A DNA stretch of 64,000 nucleotides from Duganella sp. 1411 (GCF_017833525.1 NZ_JAFICD010000003.1:558001-622000); one strand, 5' to 3'; counted from the stretch's first letter, positions 1 through 8,151 are shown. Notes: generated from the sequence alone by a model not told the origin. Made by a program: numbers and translations.

Positions 1-504
1 GAGCATCGCGCCCAGTTTTTCCAGGTCGGCGTGCGGATAGACCCGGACCCGGGCGCGCGACAGCCGCGCGCCGTCGATCAGCGAGGCGTGGTTGAGCGAT
101 TCGGAGAAGATCTCGGCCTCGCGGTCGGCGGCTGTCAAGCCGGTGATGATGGCCAGGTTGGCCATGTAGCCGGTGCAGAAGGTCAGCGCGCGCGCCGACT
201 CCAGGTGGCCGCCGACAAATTCGGCCAGCCGCTCCTCCAGCATCGCGTGGGCGCGGCCATGGCCGCTGATCATGTGCGAGGCGCCGCTGCCGACGCCGTG
301 GATCGCCGCGCCCTCCTGCAGCGCAAGCTTGAGGCGCGGATGGTTGGCCAGGCCCAGGTAGTCGTTGCTGCAGAAGGCCAGCAACTCGCGGCCGTCGACC
401 GTCACGCGCGGTCCGCACGGCGTGTCGACGGTGCGGCGCTTGCGCGTCAGGTCCTGCTCGTCGAGCGCGCGCAGTTGTTGGGTGAGTTGATTCATCAGCT
501 TCAT
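1..504 (-). CDS. bioF: 8-amino-7-oxononanoate synthase (partial, C-terminus beyond left edge)
   Basis: PLP-dependent enzyme that condenses pimeloyl-ACP/CoA with alanine in biotin synthesis. Only about the first 168 residues are visible. They include the family hallmarks FCSNDYLGLA, GVGSGASHMISG and a following TGYMANLA segment. The start at 504 (MKLMNQL) lies 2 bp after the bioA stop; a second in-frame ATG is at 495. The tight spacing means it is cotranscribed with bioA and with the leucine-catabolic genes upstream. Function is assigned from family motifs; the catalytic lysine is outside the window. Confidence 0.93.
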   Translation of the reverse strand, partial: MKLMNQLTQQLRALDEQDLTRKRRTVDTPCGPRVTVDGRELLAFCSNDYLGLANHPRLKLALQEGAAIHGVGSGASHMISGHGRAHAMLEERLAEFVGGHLESARALTFCTGYMANLAIITGLTAADREAEIFSESLNHASLIDGARLSRARVRVYPHADLEKLGAML

Positions 505-506
505 CG

Positions 507-1841
507 TCAGCCCGCCATGGTTTTGTCGAACACGGCCAGCGTGTTGGCGGCCAGGCCGTCGATCTCGTCGTCGTTGAGGATATACGGCGGCATCATGTAG
601 ACGGTGGCGCCGATGGGGCGCATCAGCAGTTCGTGCTCGACCGCCGTGGCGAAGAAGCGGCGCGAAAAGTCCGGCGTGGCGTCGATGGCGTCGAAGGCCC
701 AGATCATGCCGCGCTGGCGGAAGTTGCGCACCCGCTTGTGTTGCGCCAGCGGTTGCAGCGCCGCCGTCAGGCGCGCGGCCTTCGCCTTATTGGCGTTGAG
801 GACATCGTCCTCGTCGAAGATTTGCAGCGTCGCCAGGGCCGCGCGGCAGGCCAGTGGGTTGCCGGTGTACGAGTGCGAGTGCAGGAAACCGCGCGTGACG
901 TCGCTGCTGTAGAAGGCCTGGTAGATGTCGTCGCGCGTCATCACCAGCGACAGCGGCAGGTAGCCGCCGCTGATACCCTTGGACAGGCACAGGAAGTCCG
1001 GCCAGATGCCGGCCTGCTCGCAGGCGAAGAAGGTGCCGGTGCGGCCGCAGCCGACGGCGATTTCGTCGAGGATCAGGTGCACCTGATGGCGGTCGCACAG
1101 TTCGCGCACCAGCTTGAGGTACAACGGATCGTGCATCGCCATGCCGGTGGCGCATTGCACCAGCGGTTCGATGATGATGGCGGCTATTTTGTCGGCCTTG
1201 TCGACGAACAGGCGTTCGACGTCGGCGGCGGCGCGGCGCGCCATGTCTTCGGCCGTCTCTCCCTCGGCGGCGTTGGCGTTGCGCGCGTCCGGCGACATCA
1301 CCGTTTGCGAGGCGCGCAGCAGCGGACCGTAAGCGTCCTTGAACAGCGCGACGTCGGTGACGGCCAGCGCGCCGATGGTCTCGCCGTGGTAGCTGCCCTT
1401 GAGGCAGACGAATTCCTGCTTGGCCGATTTACCGTTGTTGCGCCACGAGTGGAAGCTCATTTTGAGCGCGATTTCCACGGCGGAGGCGCCGTCGCTGGCG
1501 TAGAAGCTGTGGCCCAGCGCATGGCCGGTCAGCGCCGACAGCTTTTCCGACAGCTCGATCACCGGTTCGTGCGTGAAGCCGGCCAGCATCGCGTGTTCCA
1601 GCGTGTCCAGCTGGCCCTTCAGCGCGGCGTTGATGCGCGGGTTGGCGTGGCCGAACAGGTTGACCCACCAGGAGCTGATCGCGTCCAGGTAGCGGCGGCC
1701 TTCGTGGTCGTACAGCCACGCGCCCTTGCCCCGGCTGACCGGGATCAGGGGAATAGTCTCGTGGTGCTGCATCTGCGTGCATGGGTGCCATACGCTGCGC
1801 AGGCTGCGCGCCACCCATTCGCTTTGTTTATTGTCTTGCAA
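507..1841 (-). CDS. bioA: adenosylmethionine-8-amino-7-oxononanoate aminotransferase
   Basis: Class III PLP aminotransferase that converts 8-amino-7-oxononanoate to 7,8-diaminononanoate with SAM as amino donor. The 444-residue length is normal. Visible features are the N-terminal WHPCTQM segment, ISSWWVNLFGH near residues 55-65, LILDEIAVG (PLP-contacting Asp near 259) and CLSKGISGG, whose Lys near 288 should form the Schiff base. Its start lies 15 bp after the crotonase stop and its stop is 2 bp from bioF, so it appears to be in the same operon as the carboxylase/crotonase genes. That linkage is unusual and is discussed as a finding. Confidence 0.96.
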   Translation of the reverse strand: MQDNKQSEWVARSLRSVWHPCTQMQHHETIPLIPVSRGKGAWLYDHEGRRYLDAISSWWVNLFGHANPRINAALKGQLDTLEHAMLAGFTHEPVIELSEKLSALTGHALGHSFYASDGASAVEIALKMSFHSWRNNGKSAKQEFVCLKGSYHGETIGALAVTDVALFKDAYGPLLRASQTVMSPDARNANAAEGETAEDMARRAAADVERLFVDKADKIAAIIIEPLVQCATGMAMHDPLYLKLVRELCDRHQVHLILDEIAVGCGRTGTFFACEQAGIWPDFLCLSKGISGGYLPLSLVMTRDDIYQAFYSSDVTRGFLHSHSYTGNPLACRAALATLQIFDEDDVLNANKAKAARLTAALQPLAQHKRVRNFRQRGMIWAFDAIDATPDFSRRFFATAVEHELLMRPIGATVYMMPPYILNDDEIDGLAANTLAVFDKTMAG

Positions 1842-1856
1842 AGAAACTCCGATTCG

Positions 1857-2645
1857 TTAATGCGTCAGCCAGTTCGGCTTGCGCTTTTCCAGGAACGAGG
1901 CCACGCCTTCGCGGCCCTGCTCCGACGCGCGGATATGCGCGATGCGCTCGGCGGTGTCGGCCAGCAGCGCGTCGTCGACGGTTTTCCCGACCACGTCGCG
2001 TACCAGCGCCTTGGCCTGGCGCACCGCGTGCGGGCTGTTGTTGACCAGCGCCTTGACGATGTCCGCCACCTTGGCGTCGAGCGCGTCGGCGGCCACCACC
2101 TCGTGGGCGAAGCCGATGCGCAGCGCCTCGCGCGCGGAGAAGCGTTCCGCCGTCAGGAAGTAGCGGCGCGATGCGTTCTCGCCCATGGCTTTGATCACGT
2201 AGGGCGAAATGGTCGCGGGGATCAGGCCCAGTTTCACTTCGCTCAGGCAGAAATTGGCCTCGTCGACGGCGACGATGATATCGCACGCGGCCACCAGGCC
2301 CATGCCGCCGGCGTAGCAATCGCCCTGCACCTTCGCCACCACGGGCTTGGGGCACAGGTAGATGGTGCGCAGCATCTGCGCCAGTTGCAGCGCGTCGGCA
2401 TGGTTTTCGGCGTGCGTGTAGCCCGCCATTTTTTTCATCCAGTTCAAATCGGCGCCGGCGCAAAAGGCCGGGCCGTTCGCCGCCAGCACGATGGCGCGCA
2501 GGTCGTCGTCGGCGCCCAGCTCGAGGAAGGCGGCGGTGAGTTCGGCGATGGTCTCCTCGTTGAAGGCGTTGCGCGTGTCCGGACGGTTCAGCGTGACGGT
2601 GGCGGTTTTTCCTTCGCGTGCGATGTCCAATGTGGTGAAAGCCAT
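1857..2645 (-). CDS. liuC: enoyl-CoA hydratase/isomerase, probable methylglutaconyl-CoA hydratase
   Basis: Crotonase-fold protein of 262 residues. The start is MAFTTLDIAREG at 2645, since the frame upstream of it belongs to the overlapping hydrolase gene. The oxyanion-hole motifs are visible: AFCAGADLNWM (about residues 62-72) and GDCYAGGMGLVAACD (about 102-116). The final AERIAHIRAS...EGVASFLEKRKPNW segment is typical of the family. Its place two genes downstream of the methylcrotonyl-CoA carboxylase beta subunit suggests hydration of 3-methylglutaconyl-CoA in leucine breakdown. The exact substrate cannot be read from the sequence, so the symbol is contextual. Confidence 0.87.
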   Translation of the reverse strand: MAFTTLDIAREGKTATVTLNRPDTRNAFNEETIAELTAAFLELGADDDLRAIVLAANGPAFCAGADLNWMKKMAGYTHAENHADALQLAQMLRTIYLCPKPVVAKVQGDCYAGGMGLVAACDIIVAVDEANFCLSEVKLGLIPATISPYVIKAMGENASRRYFLTAERFSAREALRIGFAHEVVAADALDAKVADIVKALVNNSPHAVRQAKALVRDVVGKTVDDALLADTAERIAHIRASEQGREGVASFLEKRKPNWLTH

Positions 2646-2647
2646 GC

Positions 2648-3580
2648 CTACTCCTTGATTGCGTACTTGATTTCGGTCGGCATGCCGATCGTCTTGAGAA
2701 AGCGCTCGGTCTCCGGCAGCCAGATCGGCACACCCTCGGGACTGAGCACCATCGCGTGCGCGTCGCTCTTGAACGGGCCGAAGGCGATCAGCTCCGCCTT
2801 GCCGCCGGCGCCCGTGTAGGCCGCGTACAGGTCGGCCGCCAGCTTCGGTCCGAAATGGGTGTCGTTGGCGCCGTAGAACCACAACGTCGGCACCTTGCCG
2901 CGCGCGCCGTAGGCCTTGAAGGCGTCGACCAGCGCGCTCTGCCAATCGCACTTGGAGCGGCTGTTGACGCCACCGGCGAAATTGATCACGCCGCGCACGC
3001 CGCTGATATTGTGGCTGCCGGCGGCGATCGCCGTCAGGCCGCCGTGCGACTGGCCGGCCAGCAGCACGTGTTCCTGGTCCGCCCACGGCTGCTTCATCGC
3101 GTACTGCATCGCGAAGAACAGCGAGTTGGCCTGGTCGTCGCCGTTTTTCTCCGCCTGGCAGTGCGAGTTGACGTAGATGCCGCCCGAGCCGGCAAAGCCG
3201 AGCCGCATCGGGATCACCACCGCGTAGCCGCGCCGGACGAACTGCTTCGACAGCACGACGTAGCGCGCGCGCTCCTGCAGGTGGGCGTCGCTGCCGCCGG
3301 ATTTACCGTGGTTCATGAACAGCACCGGGAACGGGCCGTTGCCCGGCGGTTTGAAGATCGTCGTTTGCAAGGTGATGGCGTCGCCGCCGATGGTCGCGGG
3401 AACGGCCACCACCTGCTCGCCCATGCGCTTGTCGACAATCGGCAGCAGCGGGCCGGCCGGCTTGGTCAACGGCTGCAGCATGGTCACCTGCGTTTGCGCC
3501 TGCGCGCCGGCGCGGCCGCACGCCAGGGCGCACAGCAGTGCGGCCAGCAGGGGGCGGTTACGGTCGCGCATGGCCGGCAT
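2648..3580 (-). CDS. secreted alpha/beta hydrolase (dienelactone hydrolase-like)
   Basis: A 310-residue protein with a signal peptide (MRDRNRPLLAALLCALACG...AGA|QA), so probably periplasmic. The nucleophile elbow GQSHGG, an Asp in YGANDTHFG and a His in SDAHAMV form a plausible Ser-Asp-His triad, and MNHGKSGG supplies an oxyanion-type HG motif. The ATG at 3580 overlaps the liuB stop by one base (TGATG), indicating translational coupling; a second Met at 3571 directly precedes the signal peptide. It sits between liuB and liuC, so co-regulation with leucine catabolism is likely, but its substrate is unknown and a periplasmic enzyme is an odd partner here. Confidence 0.82.
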   Translation of the reverse strand: MPAMRDRNRPLLAALLCALACGRAGAQAQTQVTMLQPLTKPAGPLLPIVDKRMGEQVVAVPATIGGDAITLQTTIFKPPGNGPFPVLFMNHGKSGGSDAHLQERARYVVLSKQFVRRGYAVVIPMRLGFAGSGGIYVNSHCQAEKNGDDQANSLFFAMQYAMKQPWADQEHVLLAGQSHGGLTAIAAGSHNISGVRGVINFAGGVNSRSKCDWQSALVDAFKAYGARGKVPTLWFYGANDTHFGPKLAADLYAAYTGAGGKAELIAFGPFKSDAHAMVLSPEGVPIWLPETERFLKTIGMPTEIKYAIKE

Positions 3581-5202
3581 CACATCCGGAAGACACCGAA
3601 GCGGGTGTCGGGGATCTCGGCGTTGAGCGCGGCGGACAGGCCCAGGCCCAGCACCATGCGGGTGTCGGCCGGGTCGATGACGCCGTCGTCCCACAGGCGC
3701 GCGGTGGCGTAGTACGGGTGGCCCTGGTGCTCGTACTGCTCCTTGATCGGCTGCTTGAACGCGGCTTCCTCGTCGGCCGACCAGGTGCCGCCCTTGCCCT
3801 CGATGCCGTCGCGCTTGACGGTGGCCAGCACGCTGGCCGCCTGGTCGCCGCCCATGACGGAGATGCGGGCGTTGGGCCACATCCACAGGAAGCGCGGCGA
3901 GAACGCGCGGCCGCACATGCCGTAGTTGCCGGCGCCGAAGCTGCCGCCGATGATGACGGTGAACTTGGGCACGGCGGCGGTGGCGACGGCGGTGACCATC
4001 TTGGCGCCGTTGCGGGCGATGCCTTCGTTTTCGTATTTGCGGCCGACCATGAAGCCGGTGATATTTTGCAGGAACACCAGCGGGATCTTGCGCTGTGCGC
4101 ACAGCTCGATGAAGTGCGCGCCCTTGAGCGCCGATTCGGAGAACAGGATGCCGTTGTTGGCGATGATGCCGACCTTCATGCCGAAGATGTGGGCGAAGCC
4201 GCAGATCAGGGTGGTGCCGTAGCGCGCCTTGAATTCATCGAACTCGCTGGCGTCGACGATGCGCGCGATGACCTCGCGCACGTCGAACGGCTTGCGGGTG
4301 TCGACCGGGATCACGCCGTACAGCTCCTCGGTGGCGTACTTCGGCTCCTCGGATGCGCGCAAGGCGCCCTGCTGCGGCTTGACGCGGTTCAGATTCGAGA
4401 CGATGGTGCGCGCCAGCGACAGCGCGTGCAGGTCGTTCTGCGCCAGGTGGTCGGCCACGCCGGACAGGCGCGTGTGGACGTCGCCGCCGCCCAGGTCCTC
4501 GGCCGTGACCACCTCGCCGGTGGCCGCCTTCACCAAAGGCGGGCCGCCGAGGAAGATCGTGCCCTGGTCCTTGACGATGATCGATTCGTCGCTCATCGCC
4601 GGCACATAGGCGCCGCCGGCGGTGCACGAGCCCATGACGACGGCGATCTGCGGGATGCCCTTGGCCGACAGGTTGGCCTGGTTGTAGAAGATGCGGCCGA
4701 AGTGGTCGCGGTCGGGGAAGACGTCGTCCTGGTTCGGTAAATTGGCGCCGCCCGAGTCGACCAGGTAGATGCACGGCAGGTTGTTCTGGTCGGCGATCTC
4801 CTGCGCGCGCAGGTGCTTCTTGACCGTCATCGGGTAGTAGGTGCCGCCCTTGACGGTGGCGTCGTTGCAGACGATGACGCACTCCTGGCCGGCCACGCGG
4901 CCGATGCCGGTGATGATGCCTGCCGCCGGCGCGGCGTCGGCGCCGTTGGCGTCCTGGTACATGCCGTAGGCGGCCATCTGCGACAGTTCAAGGAATGGCG
5001 TGCCGGGATCGAGCAGCATCTGCACGCGGTCGCGCGGCAGCAGCTTGCCGCGCGCGACGTGCCTGGCCGATGCCGTCTCGCCGCCGCCGGCCGCGATGTG
5101 CGCGACCTTGGCGCGCAGGTCGTCGACGACGGCTTGCATGGCGGCGGCGTTGGCCTTGAAGTCCTCGCTGCGGGGATTGAGCTTGCTTTCGATCTGCGGC
5201 AT
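3580..5202 (-). CDS. liuB: methylcrotonyl-CoA carboxylase beta (carboxyltransferase) subunit
   Basis: Biotin-dependent acyl-CoA carboxylase carboxyltransferase of 540 residues, with two crotonase-like halves. Motifs include YLVDSGGANLPNQDDVFPD, MGSCTAGGAYVPAMSDE, the FLGGPPLVKAATGEVV segment and GGSFGAGNYGMCGRAF; this combination is characteristic of 3-methylcrotonyl-CoA carboxylase rather than propionyl-CoA carboxylase. The start MPQIESKL at 5202 is chosen because an AAGGA ribosome site lies just upstream; an upstream in-frame ATG lacks one. The alpha (biotin) subunit is not in this window. A LiuR-like half site lies about 60 bp upstream and a full site about 215 bp upstream. Confidence 0.93.
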   Translation of the reverse strand: MPQIESKLNPRSEDFKANAAAMQAVVDDLRAKVAHIAAGGGETASARHVARGKLLPRDRVQMLLDPGTPFLELSQMAAYGMYQDANGADAAPAAGIITGIGRVAGQECVIVCNDATVKGGTYYPMTVKKHLRAQEIADQNNLPCIYLVDSGGANLPNQDDVFPDRDHFGRIFYNQANLSAKGIPQIAVVMGSCTAGGAYVPAMSDESIIVKDQGTIFLGGPPLVKAATGEVVTAEDLGGGDVHTRLSGVADHLAQNDLHALSLARTIVSNLNRVKPQQGALRASEEPKYATEELYGVIPVDTRKPFDVREVIARIVDASEFDEFKARYGTTLICGFAHIFGMKVGIIANNGILFSESALKGAHFIELCAQRKIPLVFLQNITGFMVGRKYENEGIARNGAKMVTAVATAAVPKFTVIIGGSFGAGNYGMCGRAFSPRFLWMWPNARISVMGGDQAASVLATVKRDGIEGKGGTWSADEEAAFKQPIKEQYEHQGHPYYATARLWDDGVIDPADTRMVLGLGLSAALNAEIPDTRFGVFRM

Positions 5203-5244
5203 TGTTTTTCCTTTGTGCGCGTGGTCTCGCACGCGTCGTGTTGG

Positions 5245-5691
5245 CTATTCGGGAAAACTACCGTCAACGTAAAACCAGCGCGGGCCGCCCTCGGCCGGCT
5301 CGCGCACGAAGTTGCTGATCTCGTGCAGGCGCTGCGCCCGTCCGTTCACCTTGAAGCGGGCGACGAATTCGACCGTGTCGCGGTCCGGATTAATTGCTTC
5401 CGGTGCAACTTCTACTTTACGTTGACGTAAACGTAAAGCAGATTTTACCTCAAGTCCCAGCCATTGCAATTTTTCTTCGTCGCTCATGATCGGCTCGGCC
5501 GGCCGGGTGCTGCTGTGCCAGGTGGCCAGCAGGTAGGGCTCGTTGCGCAGCCCGTAGGCGGTATAGCGCGAGCGCATCAGCGCCTCGGCGGTGGGCGCGA
5601 TGGCGGCGCCGTCGATGTAGGGGCCGCAGCAGGCGGCGTAGGACGGGCCGCCGCAGGGGCAGCCGGCTGGCGCGGCGGACTTCTTGGACAT
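5245..5691 (-). CDS. YchJ-like SEC-C/NTF2-like protein
   Basis: Protein of 148 residues from MSKKSAAPAG. It carries the SEC-C-type metal-binding motif CPCGGPSYAACCGPYI near the N-terminus, then ALMRSRYTAYGLRNEPYLLATWH and VEFVARFKVNG, the pattern of the YchJ family (UPF0225). Unlike E. coli YchJ it lacks the second C-terminal CPCGSGKK motif. A TTG start 45 bp upstream is possible, but homologues start near the Cys motif. The stop lies 42 bp before liuB on the same strand, and the coding region contains a LiuR-like operator, so its 3' half doubles as liuB control DNA. The biochemical role of the family is not established. Confidence 0.85.
   Translation of the reverse strand: MSKKSAAPAGCPCGGPSYAACCGPYIDGAAIAPTAEALMRSRYTAYGLRNEPYLLATWHSSTRPAEPIMSDEEKLQWLGLEVKSALRLRQRKVEVAPEAINPDRDTVEFVARFKVNGRAQRLHEISNFVREPAEGGPRWFYVDGSFPE
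5262..5274 (-). promoter_or_regulatory. LiuR-like half operator before liuB
   Basis: On the minus strand this reads TTTTACGTTGACG, matching one arm of the palindromic sites near liuR. It lies about 60 bp upstream of the liuB ATG, across the YchJ-like stop region. A half site on its own is weak evidence; the full site upstream makes regulation of this operon by LiuR plausible. Confidence 0.45.
5416..5437. promoter_or_regulatory. Putative LiuR operator inside the YchJ-like gene
   Basis: Near-palindrome with TTTACGT and ACGTAAA ends. Its core ACGTTGACGTAAACGT differs by one base from the perfect 16-bp palindrome between liuA and liuR (28629-28644). It lies inside coding sequence, 215-235 bp upstream of liuB. 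LiuR (MerR family) is known to recognise ACGTAAA-type palindromes in proteobacteria; binding here is inferred. Confidence 0.7.
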
Positions 5692-5855
5692 GGATGGAAG
5701 GACGGGCTGGTGTGACAAGCCAGCATTATCCGCCAAATAGGCCGCTTGCGCAGCGCCCCAAGTTACGCCGGCGGCACTAAATATCGCGTTTTCGCGCCGC
5801 GCGGGCGCACGGATTTCCCATATCGCTATTACACTAGGGGTGTTAGGAGAAACAA

Positions 5856-6596
5856 ATGAGCCAGAGTGGTTTTGAATTCAAGGCGGACGCCAACGACAGT
5901 TCGCCGCTGTACATGCAGATTGCCCGGAAATTGAGCGACGATGTGCATAACGGCCGCTATCAGGTCGACCAGGCGCTGCCGTCCGAGCGGGCGTTGTCGG
6001 AGTTGCTCAACGTCTCGCGGGTGACCGCGCGCAAGGCCATCGACCAGCTGGTCGACCAGGGCCTGGTGGTGCGCCGCCGCGGCTCGGGCAACTATATCGC
6101 GCCGCGCATCGAGCAGCCGCTGTCGAACCTGACCAGTTTTTCCGAGCAATTGCAGCAGCGCGGCCACGTGCCCGGCTCGCGCTGGCTCAAGCGCGCGATC
6201 GTCACGCCGACGCCCGAGGAGCAGCTCAGCCTGGGCCTGTCGCCGTATTCGAAGGTGGCGCGGCTCGAGCGCCTGCGGCTGGCCGACGACGTCGTCATGG
6301 CCTACGAGGTCAGCGTGCTGCCGCAGACCGTGCTCAACGACCCGAACGCGGTGGGCGCCTCGCTGTACCAGTATCTCGACAGCATCGGCCAGTCGCCGGT
6401 GCGGGCGCTGCAGCATATCCGGGCGATGAACGCGTCGGCCGAGCTGGCGCGGCAACTCGGCGTGCCGGAAGGGCAGGCTCTGCTGTACATTACGCGTATC
6501 GCCTATCTGGAATCGGGCGAAGCGATGGAATTGACCCATTCGTATTGTCATAGTGATCATTACGATTTTGTCGCGGAGATGCGCCGCGCCACGTGA
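5856..6596 (+). CDS. GntR/HutC-family transcriptional regulator with UTRA domain
   Basis: A 246-residue regulator: winged helix at about residues 17-80 (PLYMQIARKLSDDV, LPSERALSELLNVSRVTARKAIDQL, RRRGSGNYI) and a UTRA ligand-binding domain at about 95-240, where small sugar phosphates usually bind. A strong AGGAGA ribosome site precedes the ATG. The closest well-known type is the NagR/NagQ/YvoA group that responds to GlcNAc-6-P or GlcN-6-P. It precedes murQ and the cell-wall recycling genes, so it is a good candidate for their regulator. A REP element separates it from murQ. The ligand is inferred. Confidence 0.92.
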   Translation: MSQSGFEFKADANDSSPLYMQIARKLSDDVHNGRYQVDQALPSERALSELLNVSRVTARKAIDQLVDQGLVVRRRGSGNYIAPRIEQPLSNLTSFSEQLQQRGHVPGSRWLKRAIVTPTPEEQLSLGLSPYSKVARLERLRLADDVVMAYEVSVLPQTVLNDPNAVGASLYQYLDSIGQSPVRALQHIRAMNASAELARQLGVPEGQALLYITRIAYLESGEAMELTHSYCHSDHYDFVAEMRRAT

Positions 6597-6618
6597 TGAT
6601 TTGTTCAATTTGTTCAAT

Positions 6619-6716
6619 CACGTAGGGCGGATTAGCGTAGCGTAATCGGCCATGCTGGCGCCGTCGGCGGCTCAAAGATGGCCGATTACGGCGTGCCGCC
6701 TAATCCGCCCTACGTG
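6619..6716. repeat. REP/BIME-like palindromic element, copy 1
   Basis: Two arms, 6619-6653 and 6678-6716. The outer parts pair through CACGTAGGGCGGATTAG and its complement, the inner parts through CGTAATCGGCCAT and ATGGCCGATTACG, with a mismatched middle. Related copies are at 14185, 40737 and 48089. It lies between the GntR gene and murQ; the ATG at 6678, in frame with murQ, is inside the repeat and is not the likely start. Confidence 0.88.
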
Positions 6717-6752
6717 GATCACGTGGATTTTTTATTTCACCTATCCTTCTTT

Positions 6753-7652
6753 ATGCTGAAGACCGAGACCCCGAGTACGCAGCACCCGGATCTGGACCGG
6801 TACCCGGTGGACGCCTTGGTCGAAGCGCTGGTCGACGACCAGGCGCACGCGGTGCGCGCCGTACAGGCGGCCGCGCCCGCCATCGTCGCGGCCGTCGAGG
6901 CGATGACGCCGCGCATCGCCGGCGGCGGACGGCTGATCTATGTCGGCGCCGGCACCTCGGGCCGGCTGGGCATCCTCGATAGCGTCGAACTGTTCCCCAC
7001 GTTTTCCTGGCCGCACCAGCGCGCCGTCGCGCTGCTGGCCGGCGGCGTCGGCGCCATGTTCGAGGCGGTCGAGGGCGCCGAGGACGACCGCGCCAAGGGC
7101 GCCTCCGACCTGCGGCTGGTGTATCCGGGCTTTAACGACGTGGTGTTGCTGGTGGCCGCGTCCGGCACGACGCCGTATGTGCTGGGCGCGTTGCAGGCGG
7201 CGCGCACGGTGGGCGCCCTGACGGTGGGCATCGCCAACAACCCCGGCACGCCGCTGGCGGCCGGCGCCGACGTCGGCATCACGCTCGATACCGGCCCGGA
7301 AGTGATTTCCGGTAGCACGCGGCTCAAGGCCGGCACCGCGCAGAAGATCGTGCTCAACACCTTGTCGAGCGCGCTGATGGTGCGCCTGCACAAGGTCTAC
7401 GGCAACCTGATGGTCGACGTGCAGGCCAACAACACCAAGCTGGTCGAGCGCGCCATCCAGCTGACCATGCACGCCACCGGCGCCGACGCCGGCGCCGCGC
7501 GCGCCGTGCTCGAGCAGTGCCATTTCCAGGTCAAGGTGGCCATCGTCGCGTTGCTCAAACAGCTGGACGTGGCGGCGGCGCAGGCGCTGCTCGACGCCGC
7601 CCAAGGCGACGTGCGGGCCGCGCTGGCCGGGGTGGTTACCCCAGCGGCTTGA
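6753..7652 (+). CDS. murQ: N-acetylmuramic acid 6-phosphate etherase
   Basis: Cytoplasmic SIS-domain lyase that cleaves the lactyl ether of MurNAc-6-P to give GlcNAc-6-P and D-lactate. The 299-residue length is typical. Visible features are GAGTSGRLG (65-73), the catalytic-region Glu79 in DSVELFPTF, a second acidic patch EGAEDDRAKG, and PGTPLAAGADVGI and GSTRLKAGTAQK of the sugar-phosphate site. The start at 6753 is chosen because the upstream in-frame ATG lies in a REP element and homologues begin near LKTE; no clear Shine-Dalgarno is visible. Its 3' end overlaps the convergent acetyltransferase gene by 17 bp. It is the core of the cell-wall sugar salvage cluster. Confidence 0.96.
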   Translation: MLKTETPSTQHPDLDRYPVDALVEALVDDQAHAVRAVQAAAPAIVAAVEAMTPRIAGGGRLIYVGAGTSGRLGILDSVELFPTFSWPHQRAVALLAGGVGAMFEAVEGAEDDRAKGASDLRLVYPGFNDVVLLVAASGTTPYVLGALQAARTVGALTVGIANNPGTPLAAGADVGITLDTGPEVISGSTRLKAGTAQKIVLNTLSSALMVRLHKVYGNLMVDVQANNTKLVERAIQLTMHATGADAGAARAVLEQCHFQVKVAIVALLKQLDVAAAQALLDAAQGDVRAALAGVVTPAA

Positions 7653-8151
7653 CCAGCGTCACCAGCGCCAGGTCGTCGCGCAGCGGCGTGCCGACGCTGG
7701 GGTCGTCGTAGGGGAAGGCGCCGACCTCGCCGGTTTTGCGGTAGCCGCGCCGCTCGTACCAGGCGATCAGCGCCTCGCGCAGGTTGATGACCGAGATCTT
7801 GACCGATGTTGCGCCGCGCGCGCGGGCGAATTGCTCGGCGGCGGCCATGATGGCCTTGCCGACGCCGCCCGTTTGCGTTGCCGGATTGACCGCCAGCATC
7901 GACAGATACCATTGCCCGTCGTCGCCGGGCGTGAGCGACACGCAACCGAGCCGCTCGGCGCCGTCCTTGGCCACCATGACCATCGCCGGGCCGTCGGCGG
8001 CCAGCGTGGTGAGTGACTGCAGGTCGATACGGGGACCGCTGATGAGTTCGATTTCGCTGGTCCAGCCGGGCGCGGCGGCGCCACGATAGGCCTGGTTGAC
8101 CAGATCGACGATGGGGGCGAGGTCTTCGTGGCTGGCTTGGGTGAGTTGCAT
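7636..8151 (-). CDS. GNAT-family N-acetyltransferase
   Basis: A 171-residue GNAT fold protein. The acetyl-CoA loop is recognisable in YLSMLAVNPATQTGGVGKAIMAAAEQFARARGATSV (about residues 82-117), followed by NLREALIAWYERRGYRKTGE, the standard motif B region. Substrate cannot be predicted. The gene converges on murQ with a 17-bp coding overlap at the 3' ends, so the two transcripts are antisense at their ends. It is transcribed opposite to the cell-wall genes and is probably not part of that pathway. Confidence 0.88.
   Translation of the reverse strand: MQLTQASHEDLAPIVDLVNQAYRGAAAPGWTSEIELISGPRIDLQSLTTLAADGPAMVMVAKDGAERLGCVSLTPGDDGQWYLSMLAVNPATQTGGVGKAIMAAAEQFARARGATSVKISVINLREALIAWYERRGYRKTGEVGAFPYDDPSVGTPLRDDLALVTLVKPLG

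Noticed and set aside
633..2819. 728-codon plus-strand frame across bioA and liuC
   Set aside because: Antisense to two well-identified enzymes; composition typical of a shadow frame.
6678..6752. Upstream in-frame ATG extending MurQ by 25 residues
   Set aside because: The ATG and the first codons lie in the REP element, and the extension is not seen in the MurQ family.
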